DNA of 56,973 nucleotides from NCBI GenBank assembly GCA_015680685.1, contig MNCI01010150.1:694345-751317 (forward strand), in the 5' to 3' direction. This document shows, one piece after another, positions 11,112 through 22,240 of the stretch. A program made the position numbers and the translations under genes. The stretch comes from Gnetum montanum. Its lineage: Eukaryota; Streptophyta; Gnetopsida; Gnetales; Gnetaceae. Below the pieces are notes generated by a model, which was not told the origin of the DNA, did no database searches, and worked only from the letters and a program-made list of their open reading frames with translations. Each line of letters begins with the position of its first letter. Position 1 is the stretch's first letter.

Positions 11112-12290
11112 TCAGATGTAGTATGGCTTGAGATACAAGTGATTCACTGGATTTGCAAACTCGTTGCTGTCCATGTTTGCCAACTTAAAGGTCCCATTCC
11201 CAAAGGCTTTTGTGACCATGTATGGACCTTCCCATTTTGCTGAGAATTTGTTCATATGCTCACGGATAGCTTTGAGAATGAGGTCTCCCTTCTATATTGG
11301 TTGTTGATTTGGATTCACATGATGTTTTTGCTATTGCTTATTCTGATAGTGCTCTATGCGACCCAGTGTTTGTGCACACTCCTCCTCTATTGAGTCGAGG
11401 TCGATGATCCTCGACTCATTTTTTTGGGCTTCGCTCACGACATTGGATAGGATCATTTGGAGTGATGGCACTTGCAACTCAATAGGTAACACCACTTCAG
11501 ATCCATAAACAAGACTATAAGGTGTCTTACCTATTGCAGTCCTGCATGTTGTCCTGTAAGCCCATAGCACATAGAGGATTTTCTCATGCCATCACCTCTT
11601 GCTGTTGTGCAACACTTTTCTCAGCAAGTTGATGATGGACTTATTTGTAGCCTTTGCCTACCCATTCGCCTGTGGGTAGTATGGTGAGGAGAATGATTGT
11701 CTGATGCCAAGATTACTGTAGAAGGTTCGGGTTTCTATACTATTGAACTGTGGCCCATTGTCGGTCATAATAGTCATGGGAAGCCCAAACCTTATTACGA
11801 TGTTGTCCAAGATGAAGTGGTAGATCTGCTGAGATGTAGTCTTTCTTAGGGGGATAGCCTCTACCCACTTAGTAAAATACTCAGTGGTGATGATGATGAA
11901 GCTATGCCCTATGGAGGATTTAGGCATGATAGGTCCTATGAGGTCTAGTCTCCATCACTGGAAAGGCCATGTAATTTGCGTCAGATGCAGCTCTGTAGGT
12001 GAAACATGTATGAGATTTGCGTATCATTAGCACGTATCACACATCTTGACTTTGGCTAGGCAATCACGCTCCATGTGAGGCCAATAGTACCCTAGACATT
12101 TGATTTTTGTAGTCATAGCCCTAGGTGCTATGTGTCCAACACACAGTCCCTCATGTACTTGATTAACCACCTTCTATGCTTGCTCCTCATTTACACATGT
12201 TAGCAATATCCCATCATAGGAACGTTTGCATAGGGCATTGTCTCCCATGAGCACATATTGCTGAGCATGCTTATGAATCACATCTCGTTG
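11112..12290 (-). pseudogene. Integrase of element 1 (Tat type), decayed
   Basis: Cuts and joins element cDNA into chromosomal DNA in the nucleus. In order: an HHCC zinc finger (HEGLCVGH, then CDTC, near 12150-12040), the catalytic core with TEYFTKWVEAIPLRKTTS and MTDNGPQF (11927-11658), then LWAYRTTCRT and PYSLVYGSEVVLP (11570-11331), and the C-terminal GPY motif (KWEGPYMVTKA) ending LYLKPYYI and a stop at 11112-11114. Several stops lie in the frame, including two adjacent ones right after CDTC and one after PFQ near 11957. Family and lineage are clear. It cannot be translated intact. Confidence 0.88.
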
Positions 12291-12932
12291 GGCAGATGTC
12301 AATCTACTTGGAGGCTCGCCATGTTGTAGGTGGGCTTTAATGTTGGTGTACAACTCCTGGGTATCCGCAGTGTTAACAGAGGCTATGTGTCCCACCTGAG
12401 TGATAGGATAAGTACACTCAGTAATCGAAGTTGGCAAACTTACGAACAAGTGTAATGGAATATTTAATGCTAGGGTGGCCAGGGCATCTGTTACGGTGTT
12501 TTCATTACGTGGCACGTGTTGCACGTTCATAGTTGCAAACTATTTGAGTAGGCTTTTTGCTAAGTCGCAATAAGGTTGCATGTGTGTGGCGTAGACCTCA
12601 GTGATTTGATTCAAAACTAGCTGTGAATCTCCACGAATTGCCAGGTGTTGTATGCTTAATGCTTGGGTAGCTAGAAGGCCCCTGAGTAACCCCTCGTACT
12701 CTACCATATTGTTTGTACAAGGGAATGCAAAACAATAAGCTAAAGGATGCATTTCCCCAAAGGGAAACGAAATGATAGCAACTGCACTACCCCATTGTGT
12801 AGTCGAGGCACCGTTGAAATGCAAAGTAGCTTCAAGATGTGATGGGACAATGTTGATAGTGCTAACATGATCGTTTGGGAATTTGGAGTCTATGATCACT
12901 TGATCGTCAATGGGTGAGGTCACAAGTTGCAT
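12291..12932 (-). pseudogene. Second (archaeal-type) RNase H of element 1
   Basis: Tat elements carry an extra RNase H, probably captured from a cellular gene, after the retroviral-type one. The motifs are clear: LHFNGAST, PLAYCFAFPCTNNMVEYEGLLRG and IRGDSQLVLNQI, then the tail VQHVPRNENTVTDALATLAL. The first catalytic Asp, expected in F-D-G-A-S, is Asn here (AAC, consistent with CpG decay of GAC preceded by C). A stop separates it from the tail near 12537. Confidence 0.85.
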
Positions 12933-12941
12933 TGCTATTAC

Positions 12942-13400
12942 TTAACCTTTTATCGACCATTGGATCACATAATGCAAATCAAATTCTACTGTTATTGCTT
13001 TCCACTGGGCTATCCTACTACTTTTGTACAGATTTTTTGTGATAGCCCAGAGTATGTTACTTTTGCAAATAATTTTAATTTTGCTACAAAATAGATAGTG
13101 TCTCCACTTCTTCAATGCAAACACTAGGGCAAGGTAGTTTCTCTCCACCTCATTGTATTTCGCTTCGTATGCTATTAGTGCATGACTTAGGTAGTACACT
13201 GGTACCTCCAAACCGTCATTCCATTTTTAACATAACAGTGCTGCGATAGACTTGTCTGAGGTGGTAAGGTAGATGAAGAAAGGTTTGTCCCTCTGTGGTG
13301 CGTAAATAGTTGGGAGGTGCAAGAGGTCTTTATTTATATCATCAAAGGCTTGTTGACACTATGGTGTCCATTCGAAATTAACCCCTTTTTTTAGTAGATG
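12942..13400 (-). pseudogene. Retroviral-type RNase H of element 1
   Basis: Degrades the RNA strand of the RNA-DNA hybrid during reverse transcription. PVYYLSHALIAYEAKYNEVE and ALVFALKKWRHYL, then RIAQWKAITVEFDL and WSIKG, match the canonical Tat order between reverse transcriptase and the second RNase H. The upstream part (13211-13400) continues in a frame with stops. Confidence 0.8.
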
Positions 13401-13404
13401 TTGC

Positions 13405-14571
13405 ATGGGGTGTAACTTGTTAGTCAATTTTGCTATAAATCTTCTAATGAACTACACTCTACCTTGTAACCTGCATAACTCTTTAAGGTTTGTAGAAGGT
13501 GCTAGGTTGACGATGGCCTTAACTTTGTCAGGGTCCACTTGTATTCTAGCCTCCGATACTACAAACCTTAACATGCATCCGGTTCTCACCCCGAAGACAC
13601 TTTTTAGATTTGAGGTGTAAATCGTGCATCTGGTAACATTTGAGGACTACACCTAGATCGTTGGGATGATCAGCAGCTTCCTTAGATTTTACCACTATGT
13701 CTTCCACATAGTCATTCAGTGTTTCTAGGATGTAGTCGCTAAAGATGTAAGTCATGGCTCATTAGTAGGTTGCTCTGGCGTTCTTGAGCCCAAAAGGCAT
13801 CATAGTGGAAAAAAAGGTACCCCATGGGGTCATGAAGGTTGTTGTTAACTAATACTCTGGGTTAATGCAAATTTGGTTGTAGCTGGAGAAACCATCCATG
13901 AAGGATAATAGAGCATGACCAGTCATAGTGTCAATGAGTTGATCGATGCTCAAAAGTGGGAAGTTGTCTTTGATCATTGCCTTTTTTAGATCCTGGAAGT
14001 CTATACAGATTCGTATCCCTCTCATTTTCTTAGAAACTACAATAATGTTGGACACCCATTCCGAATAATCAACTGCTTGGATGAAACCAGCCTAGTATAG
14101 CTTGGTGATTTCATCCCGTACGGCTAGTGTGATCTCTGGTTTGACCTTACAAGCCTTCTGATTAACCGCTTTCATGCGTGGGTATAAGATGATGTTGTGC
14201 TGTATCAACCTCAGATCTAAACCTGGCATGTCACTGTATGACCATCCAAAGACTTTTATGTTATCTTGCAGAATTTTGGCTACATCTTTGTGCATTTGTG
14301 AATCTATGAGGAAACTAAGTTTCAACATTTTTACTTCCCCCTGGATGTGGTCATAGGCGTCTCGATGAGAGGATCCTTAGTTACATCCCCAACTTCTAAA
14401 TCTAGGGTTTGGACCAGATGCTCAGGCTAGTCTGGGGATGTTTCTACAGACACTACGGTGCTAACTGCGGGTGATTCCCAGTCTATTAGATATGGGTTCA
14501 GTTGTCTTGTGAGTTTGCCATGTGGACCTGCTAAAGCTAAAGGTGAAGAGAGATCATGATGGTTTTCCATT
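13405..14571 (-). pseudogene. Reverse transcriptase of element 1 (Tat type), decayed
   Basis: Copies element RNA into cDNA in cytoplasmic particles. The frame opens with an ATG at 14571 (MENHHDLSSP). Next come VFGWSYSDMPGLD (near 14240), VSNIIVVSKKMRGIRICIDF, FPLLSIDQLIDTM, FMDGFSSYNQICI (about 14055-13849), then MTYIFSDYI and DYVEDIVVKS (13755-13690). The catalytic pair expected as YVDD is YVED here, a change of an essential Asp. Stops fall near 14092 and 13848, and the thumb region is frameshifted. A good 3' splice site (TTTTGGCAG/G at 14582) lies just upstream of the ATG. Confidence 0.88.
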
Positions 14572-14577
14572 CTCGCT

Positions 14578-14600
14578 TAACCTGCCAAAATGAGATGAAA
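14578..14600 (-). promoter_or_regulatory. Candidate 3' splice site before the reverse transcriptase frame
   Basis: The minus strand reads TCATTTTGGCAG/GTTAAGCG, a pyrimidine-rich stretch then CAG, eleven bases before the reverse transcriptase ATG at 14571. Ogre elements have an intron between protease and reverse transcriptase, so this is where its 3' end would be. In this copy a TAA directly precedes the ATG in the pol frame, so the join would not be open. Inference. Confidence 0.4.
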
Positions 14601-14787
14601 GTCTAGTTAAGAGGTACTTGTTGGTAGTAATCGTGTATAGTGAAAATTTGCATAGTAATGAGATGTAATCAGCAAAGTATGATGTAAAGCTTAAAATTTT
14701 CCAATTTAAAGTCAAAGCTAAGATGTAAAAATGCAAAACTATTAATGTAAAGTGCAAAACTATTGATGTAAATTTTTTTTGAAACTG

Positions 14788-15045
14788 CTAGTTTAATGTC
14801 ATTGTGGACTGCCTAGATGTAAGATGCAAAACTGGTAGTATAAAGAATGGAAAGCTGGTAATGTAAAAAAATGCAAAACTGCTAATGTAAAAATGTGAAA
14901 CTGCTAGTTTATTGTCATTACGGACTACAAATGTGTAAAAGGTCGAAATTGCTAGTTTAATGTCATTACGGATTGCTAACTGGATGAAAACTATACGCTA
15001 GGATTGTTAGTTTAAGGTCTTTTTGGACCACTAACTAGATATTTT
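14788..15045. repeat. Minisatellite between reverse transcriptase and the antisense gene
   Basis: Degenerate units of about 50-60 bases with the core GCTAGTTTAATGTCATTGCG (plus strand) at about 14790, 14910, 14950 and 15005, mixed with GATGTAAAATGCAAAACTG units from about 14700. Same word as at 10823-11100. Confidence 0.75.
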
Positions 15046-15213
15046 TTTGGGAAGGCAAACAGCTAGCTTGAAGCGTGTCAAGGCTCTTCACCCAAGCTTA
15101 CTTGTTTTAATGCGAATAGTACTACGATGTTGTGGTGGGCATGCTACGCTGCACGGCATACCCCACATTAAATGGAGAGAGAGAATGACAAGTTTCCTTT
15201 TCACCATTGTGGC

Positions 15214-15221
15214 TATAAATA
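15214..15221 (+). promoter_or_regulatory. TATA box for the antisense gene of element 1
   Basis: GGCTATAAATAGGGATT on the plus strand, a textbook plant TATA context. It sits about 150 bases before the first in-frame ATG pair (15372/15375) and points into the antisense gene, against the direction of the element. No LTR lies here, so this looks like an internal, independent promoter. Confidence 0.6.
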
Positions 15222-15371
15222 GGGATTAACCCCTAGTAAACTCATCATTTTCACCGTAACAGCGGAGAGCCCACACATGGAGCACAGAGCCCATTTGGAG
15301 TGTAGAGCGATTGTGCCAATAGAGAGTAAGGCAATTTTGAAATAGTAGCGAGGAAAGAGTTGGCAAGCAAG

Positions 15372-18300
15372 ATGATGGCTCTCAAGAAAGAACACAAACA
15401 CATGGCACTCACTAAGGTTGATGAAGTGAAGGAAACCTTAGGGCGCATGATGCAGGCGTGCGTCGCAGTGTGAGAGGAGACACCATTGACTCAGTAGGTT
15501 GCTGTGCTTCCTTTGTTTTCTCATGCTTCTGTTATTATTTTTTTTCTTGCTTTTGTTTCTACTATTTAGTTTTAGTTGTCTATATTATTTGTCATCACAA
15601 CATCATTGTTTTGGCCCTTATATCCTGGTTGTTGCTGTTTTGGCAGTGGTGGATGTATAGATGCTACGCTAAGGTTGCATGCAAGGTCGCCTAGACCGTC
15701 ATCGCTACGATTGTCATTACCATAGAGGCTTGGATGGTTTGAGCTACTGTGCATGAAAATGGCATAGCGTAGAACCCTCAGGAGGGTTTGGCCATGTGCA
15801 ATGTGATAGTGTAACACGTGTTTTGTCATGACATAATGTTAATTACTTCGTTAAGGCTAATTGCTCTGTTGCTACACTAATTTTACTATGATATTGCCTT
15901 CATGTTTTGCTACGCTATGTGCATGAAGAGAATTGTGCTATGCTATTTGCTAAATGCTAGTTTTGCTACGCTATACGTTTGTTTTACCTAGACATGATGC
16001 TAACATTTTTTGTTGTGTTGTGCAGGGTAGCGCTAAGGCCAATTTTAATTGTCCTAGAAATTGTAGGGGTCCTGTGTTACTTGAGTGAACCACTGGTCAA
16101 TGTTCCTCTACCACATACATGTGTGGGGCAAGAAGTGATCTAGTTTCGGAAGGGAGCATGGGAGTTCCTACAATTCCTCTTCCAATGTTTTAGTGTGATC
16201 ATTTGGTCACACTTGGCGGAAGAGGTAGCGGCCACCATAAAAAAATCCTATTACCTGGGGCAAATTAGGGTATTCTATGATTTTTGATGGATGGAGCAAT
16301 TAGCAGTGGGCAGGGAGAAGGGCCCAGTCAGCACCCCAGAAATTTGAGACATTTGGCTTGGATCTGGGATATACCTGAGTATAATTGATACCATCTCTAC
16401 AACACTTTGTTTATTGCATGTCATATGGGAACATGCTTATAGGTGAATTTTGTAGCCATGTTCCGCTACGCTATGCAATGTTTGCTACGTTAGCCAAATG
16501 TTAACGGTGTGTTTTTGTTACTAGGTCTTATATCAACGAGGAGGGCCTTCATGATGATACGGATGTGTTGACCATAGCACAGATGGCATTGCAGGAGTTT
16601 TCTTCCGCTGAGAATATGCGTGCAGGTGTGATTGGCCAATGCAGGGGTGAGTACGAAACCTACCCAACCCGGTATCCTAAACTCTACAATAGATGCAAGG
16701 AGTCCGGTTGGTTGGATGAGGGATGGACACCCTTTAAGCTGATCACTGTTGAAGATGTCTTGGTTAATCTTCTGCCATTCCCATCACCGTTTAAGCCTGG
16801 TAAGCTAAAAAATAGTTACTACATGTTTGAGTGTCATTTCTATTTTTTTTCTATAGGTGCTTTACCTATCTTGTGTTTTTCCTTTTTGTGTTTTTTATGC
16901 TAACTACTTCTATGCAAACTGCTATAGGGATGAAGAGGTCCCAGGAGGTAACAGTGATAACCTCTAGAAACCAGGAGGCCAACATCTACTTCAAGTATGA
17001 GGAGGTAGATGAGAGCCAATGTTGGATATGCAGTGTGGCCTCGGAATCCCTACTCAAGCATCTTCAAGATGCTGGGCTTATGGATTTGTTCCTAGCCCCG
17101 AATCCAAGAATTTCTACCGCCAAAATGGTTGCCCCAGCTGACTCCTTTTTCGATAGGGTAGATCGCTTCCGCACACGAGTACACGGTGTGCAGGTGGTCA
17201 TTGAAATCAATGACCAGCTATTCGTGGACCTTTTTGGTGTCCCTACTAATGGTCCCCTCATAGGTTCAAAGATCAAGAAAGAGGTGAACTGTTAGAAGGA
17301 GGACATTGATGAGTGGCTAGGGGTTGCCAAAAAGCAAAAGGGGATTTCCATGGAGAAGGTCAGGCCAAGACCTATCAAAGAGGTTTATTCCATCTTCCGT
17401 GCTCGTGCTTTCCCCCAGCTTCTTTTCCAAGGAAAGATCCTTGGGATGCAGGAGGTCATGGAAAAAGAGGCTTGCTACAACTAGGATAGGTATCTATGCA
17501 AAGGCCTACAAATTGAAATCGTGGGGCTTCATAAGAAGTAGGAGTCCCATTTCAATGTGCACTATGCCTTTTGCATAGCCTATTTGCAGCGTTTCATGGA
17601 GTTTTTGGTAGTCCACGAGAGACTGAGTCTGGGTTATGTGAAACCACAATCAAATTTCCAAACCATGGATCTACCAAATCCTCTGGACCACCCAAGCCCA
17701 AGATCCCCTAGAGGCTATTGGGGAGTCATTTTCTATGATGACTAAGGATTAAGTGGCCCACAACTTTCATGGCTAGGATAGTGTAGGAGAGGCACCCCCT
17801 GCTGCTGACGGTAGCGTATTGCAAGGGAAATGTCTCATCGCCGAGATAGTGGCCACTGATGCGACGAAAGAGGCCTCCTTCAGCTGAGAAAACCCTCTGT
17901 ATGGAAGAAGAAGAGGGATGAACACTGTAGTTTAAGCTACACAAGATGCAAGCCCCCATTAGTAAATGCTTTTGCTTATGCTTATTTTTTCACTTATTTT
18001 GTTAATGCCTGCTACGCTAAGCAACGTATCATAGCGTAGCACCTACTTTAAGCTAACTTGCTTTAAGCTAATGAAAATATGTTTTTGCTACTAGAGGAAG
18101 GAGAGGAAAAAGAAGAAGGCGATGAAGAGGTGTCGGCACCCAAGATAGAGGCAACAAATAAGGATGTGGAGGCCCCAGTCTCAGAGGAAAGGGGCCTAGT
18201 CAAGAGGGAAGGAGCTCCTATCACTAGGGAAGGGGCTCTTATTATCAAGGAAAATCCTCCTACTAACAAGGAGGAAATTTTTGGAGACTAAGAGGAGTCT

Positions 18301-19925
18301 CCTATGGATGAAGAGGATGCTGGTGCCTCAAAAGAAAGGCTCTAGCAAATAAAGAAGCCTGCATCGACCTAGGAGGGACTTCCACTAAGGTTGCTGCCAT
18401 TGTTTTGAGTCAGAAAGGAGGGAAACTGTAATTAGACGCTGGTGAGTTTGACAATATATTTGATGATTTGTCAATGGGTAATCCCCCCATTATCACCTCC
18501 AAGGGTTTACTAGGTAGGAGCCCTCATACTATCGTTTACTTTACTCACAGTCTTATCACAGTTCACCTCGGGCATTGCTGACGCACTTAGTTGTATGATA
18601 GACACCACTGTTAATGCTGTAGGACCCCCTTTGATTCACGTGGAATCATGGACGAAGACCCCCAACAAACTTATATTCATGTAGGGGGTTGTCGAAAACA
18701 TGATCGACTGCCTCAGACAGGTTGATCCTGAAGTGGGTAAGTAGCTATGCTAGGTGTTTTCATGTTGCTATGCTAGATGCCCTGAGTTTGCTAACCTTGC
18801 TACGCTAATGTGACTGATGCGCTCTTTGTGTGGTCGCAACCTCTTGACTCAAATTGAACCTCACATGGGTGTTAAAGGTTGGTGCCGTGCCTACATTCCC
18901 ACCCAAAGTAATAGAGGTGCCTCGTCGCATATACGATGAGGCTAGAAAATGCGCTTTGCACTTGGCACACTCCTTGTGGGAGTGTAGGCGCATCAATGAG
19001 GACCTGTGAAAATAGGTCCAGAAGGCTGAGAAAGAGAAGGTTGAACTAAGCGCCGAAGTGGGAGATCTCAAATTGAAGAACAAATTCCTCATGGTCCATG
19101 ATACTAATGACGGTAGTTAGTGCATAGCTATGATAGATTATGCTAGATATTGGACAATCGTGTGACACAACAATGAAGCCACCCAAGAAATAATAAAACA
19201 ATGGATGTAAATGGACTTGTTGGCCCAGAAGAACCAAGAATGAAAAGATTATAGTGCTAGAGTTTATGAGTGGGGGTAGTCCTAGAAAAATCATAAACAC
19301 ATGTATAAATTGGAACGTGCCACCTACCGCAAACTATACAGGGATGCTTCTGTGAAGGTGTTTACTTATAAAGAATTCATAAATGCCATTGGTGCTTTTG
19401 AGGCCTATAACAAGTTCATGGAGTAGGTAAAGGTCACTAAATCTCCTGAATGGGAAGTGGATCTTCCCACAGGTGAGACTGTTATAGCTTCCATTTCTCC
19501 AGGACTATCAAGATGGATGACCATCGAAAAGGAGAAAGCTACTATAGACGCTGAACCAAGTGATAGGTATTGGGCAAATATCACGAAGGAGGAGGTCTGG
19601 CACCACCTTGAGCTTAGTTTAGATTACATACCCTTCAAGAAGAACACAAGGCCATCTCGGGTTAGTCACTTTCTGCTGTGTTAATGCTTATGCTTTATTC
19701 TAGCTTGTGTTTGTTACCCTAGCTAACTACTTCACTTTTACAATGTAGGTTCCAGATGAATATGCATGGCTCATAGAGGAAGAAAATGAAGAGGTAGCAA
19801 GGGGAAATGCAGAAGAAGGCGATGCAAAAGGGAATGATGTAGGAGCAAACGATGTGGGCAAAGATGATGCAAGTGAAGATGACCCATGGCAGCATGGGGT
19901 TTTTGAAATTTTGAATTTTTTGTAG
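15372..19925 (+). pseudogene. Multi-exon antisense gene of element 1 (family unknown)
   Basis: Runs opposite to the element, between protease and reverse transcriptase. A possible first exon starts at ATG 15372 (MMALKKEHKH). Splice borders that match the element 4 and/or element 2 copies: exon to 16442 / 16525-16799 / 16928 onward, exon start 18095 after CTACTAG, exon end 18736, exon end 19660 and last exon 19749-19925. Recognisable blocks: FSVIIWSHLAEE; GLMDLFLAP; RVHGVQVVIE; QLFVDLFGVP; IFRARAFPQ; an E/K-rich acidic stretch; RRIYDEARKCALHLAHSLW in a coiled-coil-like region; and an acidic tail (EEENEEVARG, ASEDD). Many in-frame stops make it a pseudogene here. Three related copies with shared introns show it was a real, spliced gene of the family. 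I cannot assign a function. A link to the additional ORFs known from other Tat elements is likely by position type only. Confidence 0.7.
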
Positions 19926-20049
19926 AATTTTTGCAAACATTGTTTGAATGATAAAATCTTTGAATGAAAAAGGAGAATTTTGAAAAAGACATTAGTTCTA
20001 TGCTGACTTATGCATTATCTATGTGATCAATTTTATTGTGAGTTTTCAT

Positions 20050-20262
20050 TTTTGATGTTTTAGTTTTAGGCCATTTCGGGCCCCTGCTAGTTTTAGGCCA
20101 TTTCAGGCCATTGGATAATAGCATAGTTTTAGGCCATTTTAGGCCATGGTGTGGATAACGTAGTTTTAGGCCATTTCGGGCCATCGTATGATAGAGTAGT
20201 TTTAGGCTGTTTCGGGCTATGGCGTAGCATAGTTTTAGGCCATTTCGGGCCATTTCGTGTTA
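20050..20262. repeat. Minisatellite between gag-protease and the antisense gene
   Basis: Seven or so units of 30-40 bases with the core TAGTTTTAGGCCATTTCGGG on the plus strand. Related to the words at 36650-36860 (element 2) and 52262-52480 (element 4) in the same position of the element. Confidence 0.85.
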
Positions 20263-22240
20263 AAGGGATGATACGCTAAAGATTTAGAGGATGGCTAATT
20301 AGTACCTAGCGTAGATGTATGGGTGCAAAACAAAAAGGCAGGAAATGTTAAAAGATGGAAATTGGGCAAGAAATAGTGGAGTTGCTACGCTATGCGTAAT
20401 TGCTTCTTGATCCATCATGGATTGGACAAGGTGTAAGGCCGAGATGCCTTACTACAACCTTTGTCCACATTGTTGTCCTCCTCTTGGAAGGGTAACTTAG
20501 CCCAAGCGTTCTCGTTTCCTGAACCGGCTTGCTGAGCCAATTCTCTTGCCAAACGGTTAGTGTGTATAGAGACGGGTGCTTCGTTCTCAGAGGTTACGAT
20601 CTCTGAGCCTTGCTCCATGTCTACATTGTTGATAGCCTTTGTTGCTACCTCGTCGCCATAGATCACCACCTCCCTACCTGCATAGGGTAGATGGATCTCT
20701 TGATGAATGGGTGAAGAGATAGTCCTAAGTTATGCTAACCATGACCTCCCCAAGATCAGGTTAAACCTGGGCATCTCTTCAACCACGATGAATGTTGCAT
20801 TTATGGGGAACTGGTCCCCTACCACGAAGTCAATATGGACCATGCCCTTCACCATAACCCGTGCTCCATTGAACAACTTTAGGCATGACATTGTTGTGGG
20901 TCTAATATGGTTGACCAGACCTAGCTTATCCACAATAGGGAAAGGGATGACATTAGTGGTAGCTCCATCATCGATGTGTACCCTTTAGATCTTATGTTGG
21001 CTGATCCAAATTGTGATGAAGAGAGGTGTTGCAGTTACCTGACCCTTTTCAGGGTCTTCCCTAATGGAATCATTGTAGAAAGTCAATTGGAATGGCTTTG
21101 GCTCTACAGGCGCAGAAGGGATCATGACCAAATGGATCGCATTCTCTTTCGTTGGCATGTTCTCATCAATCGGAATTGCCATTAACATGTGGACCAAAGC
21201 CTCACAGTGTGCAGTTGATGTCATGATTAGGTCATACAGGCTCAACGTAGTGTTTTTCTATTTAAGAGCTTTCTTAACCTAGGTAAGGGTACTCAAAAGG
21301 TCTTGGCCACTTTTTAGTTTACTGCCTTTCTCCTCTTCTATTCGTCCCATGAGATGAATTTCCCAAGGAGGGATAGTTTCGGGTCTAGGTTCAGACTCTC
21401 TTGGATGAGGTGGCAAAGACTGTGTGGGCATAGCAATGTTCCCTTTCGGCAATGAGGGCATAGATACAGGGGGTGATGACATAGGCTTGGAAGTACCTGG
21501 GGTGGTACTTTCCCTTGATGTCTCACTTGTGAAGCGCACTTCTCATTTTTTAGGATGAGAAGGTTATGGTGCTACCTTATGTGGGGTGGGGGCTATTGCA
21601 AGTCTTGGCCCCTTAATAACAAATGGGGCTAATGGTGTTAGGGTACGAGGTGGTGGTGCAGTTTTGCTAATGGATGGTGTAGGGGTGGATGCCCAGGGAG
21701 GGACTCTCAAAACGAAAGGTTGCTGCGACCTTTGATTAGCTGGTGGTGGTGCTGGTGCACTACGCTGAGGCACATGGATCACAAACGGCTGCTGGGGTGG
21801 TCTAGGATTACTATCAACGCTGATGGTGTTGATGATGTAACCAACATTGTCGGTGTTGAGGGGATTAGTGTAGACGTGCAGGGATTGATAATCAAGATGT
21901 ACTAGATTGGTTTTGTCCTTCACCAGTTTCCCTTGATCGATCATCCTTTGGATGTCATTCTTCAGTGCCATACAAGGATTTGTGTCGTAACCACACTGTT
22001 GATGGTAGTCACAGAACTGCTCCAGCTTGAAACCCTTAGGGATTGGGGGCTCGTAAGGCAAAGCCAATGAGGGGATCGTGAGGAGTTTGCAGTACCGCTA
22101 ATGCTTCCTAGCTCCCTCCTTCAACATCCACTTATGTTGGATGTACCCCACTGCTAGTAATTACTTTAGAAGATCTAAAGGCTTGATGGGTAGTGGGGTA
22201 TACTTTGAGCGATCTTTATGCTCGATTTTTTTTTTCATGG

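Noticed and set aside
19719-19992. Three overlapping minus-strand frames over the last exon of the antisense gene
   Set aside because: Shadows of the acidic, purine-rich plus-strand exon 19749-19925.
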